Positions 61,298-64,000 of a stretch of DNA of 64,000 bases are shown here, one piece after another. The notes beneath the pieces are model-generated. The model ran no database searches. It saw only the letters and a program-made list of their open reading frames with translations, and was not told the origin of the DNA. Position numbers and translations under genes: made by a program. The stretch comes from Alistipes senegalensis (GTDB lineage Bacteria; Bacteroidota; Bacteroidia; Bacteroidales; Rikenellaceae), in contig JAMPGH010000001.1 in the NCBI GenBank assembly GCA_023664045.1, positions 1,242,299-1,306,298 of the forward strand. Reading direction: 5' to 3'. Positions within the stretch are counted from its first letter, which is position 1. Each line of letters opens with the position of its first letter.

Positions 61298-62875
61298 TCA
61301 GTCTCCGTATTTGTTGGTCAGGGGCATCAGGCGTTCGTGTCCGAACGAGCACATCGACAGACGCAGCACCGGCGGAAATTGGTAGCGTTTCTTTTCGTTG
61401 TGCATGATCATGGCGTGGATCTTCTCCACCACTTCCGAGTCGAATCCCGCGTTGATGATCTCTTCGCGGTGCTGTCCCTCTTCGATCATGCGGAAGAGGA
61501 TCGCGTCGACCACTTCGTAGGGCGGGAGTATGTCGGTGTCTTTCTGCCCCGGGTGAAGTTCCGAGGAGGGTTCTTTCGTCAGGATGCTCTCGGGTATGGG
61601 GTCGCCCTGCGTGCGGTTGATGTGGCGGGCCATGTCGTAGATCTCGCCTTTGTAGAGGTCGCCCGTGGGGCTGAATGCGCCGGCCGTATCGCCGTAGAGG
61701 GTGCAGAATCCCAGAGCGTTTTCGCTTTTGTTCGAGGAGTTGAGCAGGATGTAGTCGCTCTTGTTTTGCACGGCCATCAGCAGGATCGTGCGGATGCGGG
61801 TCTGGATGTTTTCTTCCGTGGCGTCGAACTCCGTGCCGCCGATCACCGGCTTGAGTGTGTCCGTTACGCTCGTGTAGATCTCCGCGATGGGGATCACGTT
61901 GTATTGAATCCCGAGACGTTCGGCCAGTTCTTTCGCATCTTCCACCGAGTGGTCCGACGAGAAAGGCGAGGGCATCAGCAGAGCCCTCACGTTCTCTTTG
62001 CCCAGCGCGTCGGCGGCCAGACAGGCCACCACCGCCGAGTCGATGCCGCCCGAGAGGCCGATCACGGCTTTTTCGTATCCGTTTTTGCGGAAGAAGTCCC
62101 TCAGGCCGCAGCGAGCCGCAGCATAGACCATGCGCGTGCGGTCGCCGCTCGAGGGAATCGTTACGGGTTCCGCGGCCGCTTCGGTATCGAAGATGCGGAA
62201 ATCTTCTTCGAAGCTCTTGAGCATCAGCACCAGTTCGCCCCGGTTGTTGAAGGCTCCCGACGTGCCGTCGTAGACGATCTCCGTCGCGCCGCCCACTTGA
62301 TTCACGAGCACCAGATTCTTGCCTTCCACGAACGAAAGGTTGCGCATCGCTTCGTAGCGGCGGGTCATGGCGCCCTTGCCGTATTTGCGGGCGTTGATCG
62401 AGACGATGGTCTCCACCGTGCGGTCGAAGTCGTGTTCGCGGCTCAGGTCGTCGCCCACGATGATGGCGCATTTGTGTCCTTTGATCGTGGCGTATTCGTA
62501 GCCTTTCGAGGGGACCAGAAAGCCCATTTCGCGACGGGCCGTGATGTGTTTCTTGCCGATGTAGCGGAGGACCTTGCGGTCTTGGATCAGGGCCGCGGCG
62601 CTGACCGTGCCGTCGGAGGTAAGCAGCGGGAGTCCCACGATGGCGGCTATGTCGTCGCAGCAGGAGGCTATTTCGACCAGCGCCTCTTCGCACAGTTCCA
62701 GAAAGGTGGTTTTTCGCAGCAGGTCGAATCCGGGGGTTCCGCTCAGGGCCTGTTCCGCGAAGATCACCAGATCGGCATGTTCGGCTTTCGCCTTGTTGAT
62801 CGCGTCGATGATTTTCGAGGCGTTTCCGTCCACATCGCCGACGGTGTAGTTCAACTGGGCTATGGCGATTTTCAT
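61298..62875 (-). CDS. nadE: NAD+ synthetase with a glutaminase-like domain lacking the catalytic cysteine
   Basis: 525 residues. C-terminal synthetase domain: PP-loop GLSGGIDSAVVACLAADALG (residues 273-292), ATP-binding, LLNSSNKSENALGFCTLYGDTAGAF. N-terminal nitrilase-like domain (1-235): catalytic Glu41 in IFAEQALSG and Lys of KKHITARRE (108/109) are present, but the nucleophile region reads CAIIVGDDLSRE, putting Gly141 where ICEDLW-type enzymes have the Cys. So ammonia rather than glutamine would be the nitrogen source. First gene of the operon with rseC-rnfBCDGEA: the rseC ATG lies one base past the stop. Promoter TACCTTTG at 62912-62919 (minus), ~30 bases of leader. Confidence 0.9.
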   Translation of the reverse strand: MKIAIAQLNYTVGDVDGNASKIIDAINKAKAEHADLVIFAEQALSGTPGFDLLRKTTFLELCEEALVEIASCCDDIAAIVGLPLLTSDGTVSAAALIQDRKVLRYIGKKHITARREMGFLVPSKGYEYATIKGHKCAIIVGDDLSREHDFDRTVETIVSINARKYGKGAMTRRYEAMRNLSFVEGKNLVLVNQVGGATEIVYDGTSGAFNNRGELVLMLKSFEEDFRIFDTEAAAEPVTIPSSGDRTRMVYAAARCGLRDFFRKNGYEKAVIGLSGGIDSAVVACLAADALGKENVRALLMPSPFSSDHSVEDAKELAERLGIQYNVIPIAEIYTSVTDTLKPVIGGTEFDATEENIQTRIRTILLMAVQNKSDYILLNSSNKSENALGFCTLYGDTAGAFSPTGDLYKGEIYDMARHINRTQGDPIPESILTKEPSSELHPGQKDTDILPPYEVVDAILFRMIEEGQHREEIINAGFDSEVVEKIHAMIMHNEKKRYQFPPVLRLSMCSFGHERLMPLTNKYGD

Positions 62876-62911
62876 GAATGGGTAGTTTTAGGTCCGCTAA
62901 TTACAACCTCG

Positions 62912-62919
62912 CAAAGGTA
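62912..62919 (-). promoter_or_regulatory. -7 box of nadE-rseC-rnf operon
   Basis: TACCTTTG on the minus strand, full consensus, ~37 bases before nadE. It is the only clear promoter seen upstream of the whole rnf unit. Confidence 0.55.
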
Positions 62920-63067
62920 AGGATTATTTGCAAAAGACGGAAACATTTTGGGGCGAAAGGTTGAAATGAAAGGCGGAAGTCGGAAAATCCGTACCTCGAT
63001 AATAAAAAATTAAGAATCGATGCCGACCCGCTCTCCCTTTCCGCAGCTCCTCCATGAACTACCCGTA

Positions 63068-63266
63068 AATCTTCTTTGCGGACTTTCCGCAGTTCTTCTT
63101 TCCACAACTTCTCTTTCCCCTCAGAACTTTTCTTTGAATCTTCTTTGCGAACTTTCCGCAGCTCTTCTCTCCGCAGCTCCCTCTTTCCCCTCAGAACTTT
63201 TTTCCGAGAATCTTCTTTGCGAACTTTGCGCAGTTCTTCTCTCCGCCCCTCCCTTAGCCCCCCCCC
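63068..63266. repeat. three-unit tandem repeat with C9 tract
   Basis: AATCTTCTTTGCG[GA]ACTTT... starts at 63068, 63137 and 63209 (units of 69 and 72 bases, third truncated). C9 at 63258-63266. Fills the nadE-upstream gap 62920-63341 together with a lone AT-rich arm at 63001-63020. No gene seen. Confidence 0.8.
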
Positions 63267-63267
63267 G

Positions 63268-63306
63268 AAAAAAAACGACAGCCGAAACCTCTGGGGGTTC
63301 CGGCTG
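63268..63306 (-). terminator. terminator of the zinc-ribbon gene
   Basis: On the minus strand CAGCCGGAACC pairs with GGTTTCGGCTG (one mismatch), loop CCCAGA, then T8 after CG. Ends right before the C9/repeat array. Confidence 0.8.
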
Positions 63307-63341
63307 CCGCCTCGTCGTTCGGCGCCTGTTCGGCACCTCGT

Positions 63342-64000
63342 TTATTCTTGCACCTCTTCCGGATCGGAGACCAGAATGCGGCCGCAGTATTCGCAGATGA
63401 TGATTTTCTTGCCTTGCCGGATGTCGGCCTGACGCTGGGGCGGGATGCGGTTGTAGCAGCCGCCGCAGGCGTCGCGCTTGACCGTTACCACGGCCAGTCC
63501 GTTGCGGACGTTTCCGCGGATGCGTTCGTAGGCGGTCAGCAGGCGGTCGTCGATCTTGACCTTGACTTTTTCGGCTTGGGCTCCGTATTCGGCTACCTGC
63601 GGGGCGGTCTCGGCTTCGATGCTCTCCAGTTCGTTTTTCTTGGCTTCCAGATCGGCGGCCCGTTCCTTGCTCAGCTGTTCGGCTTCTTCGAGTTGGAGTT
63701 TCTTGTTCTTGATGGCCGCAGCATACTCCTTGAGGCGTTTTTCGGCCAGTTCGATCTCCAGTTCCTGATACTCGATCTCTTTGGTTATGGCGTCGAATTC
63801 GCGGTTGTTGCGGACGTTGTTTTGTTGTTCCTTGTAGTTGGCGATCATGATCTTGGCCTGATCGGTCTCGCGCTTGCGTTGCTTGGTCAGCGTGTTGAGT
63901 TCTTCGATTTCGGCGTTGATCTTGTCCACGCGGGTCTGCATGCCCGCCATCTCGTCTTCGAGGTCCTGCACTTCCAGCGGCAGATCGCCTTTCACCTTGT
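63342..64000 (-). CDS. coiled-coil protein with C4 zinc ribbon, 5' end outside window
   Basis: 219 codons readable; the frame continues past 64000 and the first in-window candidate start is an in-frame GTG (63993-63995), preceded by an in-frame AAG, so the true start lies outside. A long coiled coil (LPLEVQDLEDEMAGMQ to EYGAQAEKVKVKIDD) is followed by a zinc ribbon: ACGGCYNRIPPQRQADI ... ICEYCGRIL (CxxC twice), then an acidic end DPEEVQE. This is the family of conserved C4-type zinc-ribbon (DUF164/RING_7-like) proteins of Bacteroidota; function unclear, possibly nucleic-acid binding. Confidence 0.88.
   Translation of the reverse strand, partial: KVKGDLPLEVQDLEDEMAGMQTRVDKINAEIEELNTLTKQRKRETDQAKIMIANYKEQQNNVRNNREFDAITKEIEYQELEIELAEKRLKEYAAAIKNKKLQLEEAEQLSKERAADLEAKKNELESIEAETAPQVAEYGAQAEKVKVKIDDRLLTAYERIRGNVRNGLAVVTVKRDACGGCYNRIPPQRQADIRQGKKIIICEYCGRILVSDPEEVQE

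Overview
The window reads as chromosomal DNA of a high-GC member of the Bacteroidales, most likely Alistipes or a close Rikenellaceae relative. The pointers are the Bacteroidota promoter form (a -7 box TAnnTTTG, sometimes with TTTG about 19 bases upstream) in front of many genes, the near absence of Shine-Dalgarno sites, a GC-rich coding composition, and a typical Bacteroidales gene set: a short 286-residue primary sigma factor, pyruvate:ferredoxin oxidoreductase, Rnf complex, GH97 enzyme and PnuT/TonB thiamin uptake. The genus is inferred from overall character, not from a marker match. I see no phage, transposase or CRISPR array.

Layout. 1-8.1 kb: 3' part of aroA, lptB, recQ, three tiny two-helix membrane proteins, rsmA, and a pair of M16 peptidase genes (one with the zinc motif, one without). 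8.4-13.8 kb: nifJ, a META-domain lipoprotein, a repeat-rich gap, and rpmA/rplU. 13.9-17.1 kb: a three-gene unit of unknown role (defective receiver domain, helical-repeat protein, degenerate glycosyltransferase-like membrane protein), then a cysQ-like phosphatase behind a perfect TGTGA-N6-TCACA palindrome. 17.1-17.9 kb: a gene-poor island with long AT-rich inverted arms, a fragment resembling the variable end of a diversity-generating-retroelement target, and a structured region. 17.9-27.7 kb: der, a CPA2-type antiporter, an MFS carrier, a small outer-membrane barrel, phoH, pepD, a diacylglycerol-kinase-like gene and a lipoprotein. 27.9-31.0 kb: TPP riboswitch, thiamin TonB receptor and pnuT. 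31.1-42.2 kb, all on the minus strand: yjbR, htrA-rpoD, metK behind a SAM-II riboswitch, a ClpC-like ATPase, a phosphoesterase, an outer-membrane barrel, rarA and manA. 42.3-55.1 kb: GH97, tRNA-Lys(CTT), a truncated GH2-like protein, an HsdR-N-like protein, a LytS/LytR pair, an acyl-CoA ligase, plsY, thiL, and the hpt-queE-divIC operon. 55.3-64 kb: nadE-rseC-rnfBCDGEA and, at the edge, a coiled-coil zinc-ribbon protein.

How the genes fit together. PFOR makes reduced ferredoxin from pyruvate; Rnf oxidises ferredoxin with NAD+ and pumps cations; NAD synthetase is the first gene of the rnf transcription unit. Thiamin is handled at two places: riboswitch-controlled uptake (28-31 kb) and ThiL (52.7 kb), with no thiamin pyrophosphokinase in the uptake operon.

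Three window-wide patterns stand out. (1) GTCAC/GTGAC is almost absent (one copy found by eye) while GTTAC/GTAAC is everywhere. (2) Degenerate, pyrimidine-rich (plus strand) tandem repeats of 34-113-base units, often beside C8-C9 tracts, lie just 3' of minus-strand genes at seven gene ends. (3) AT-rich inverted arms around short GC-rich spacers recur at five gene ends.
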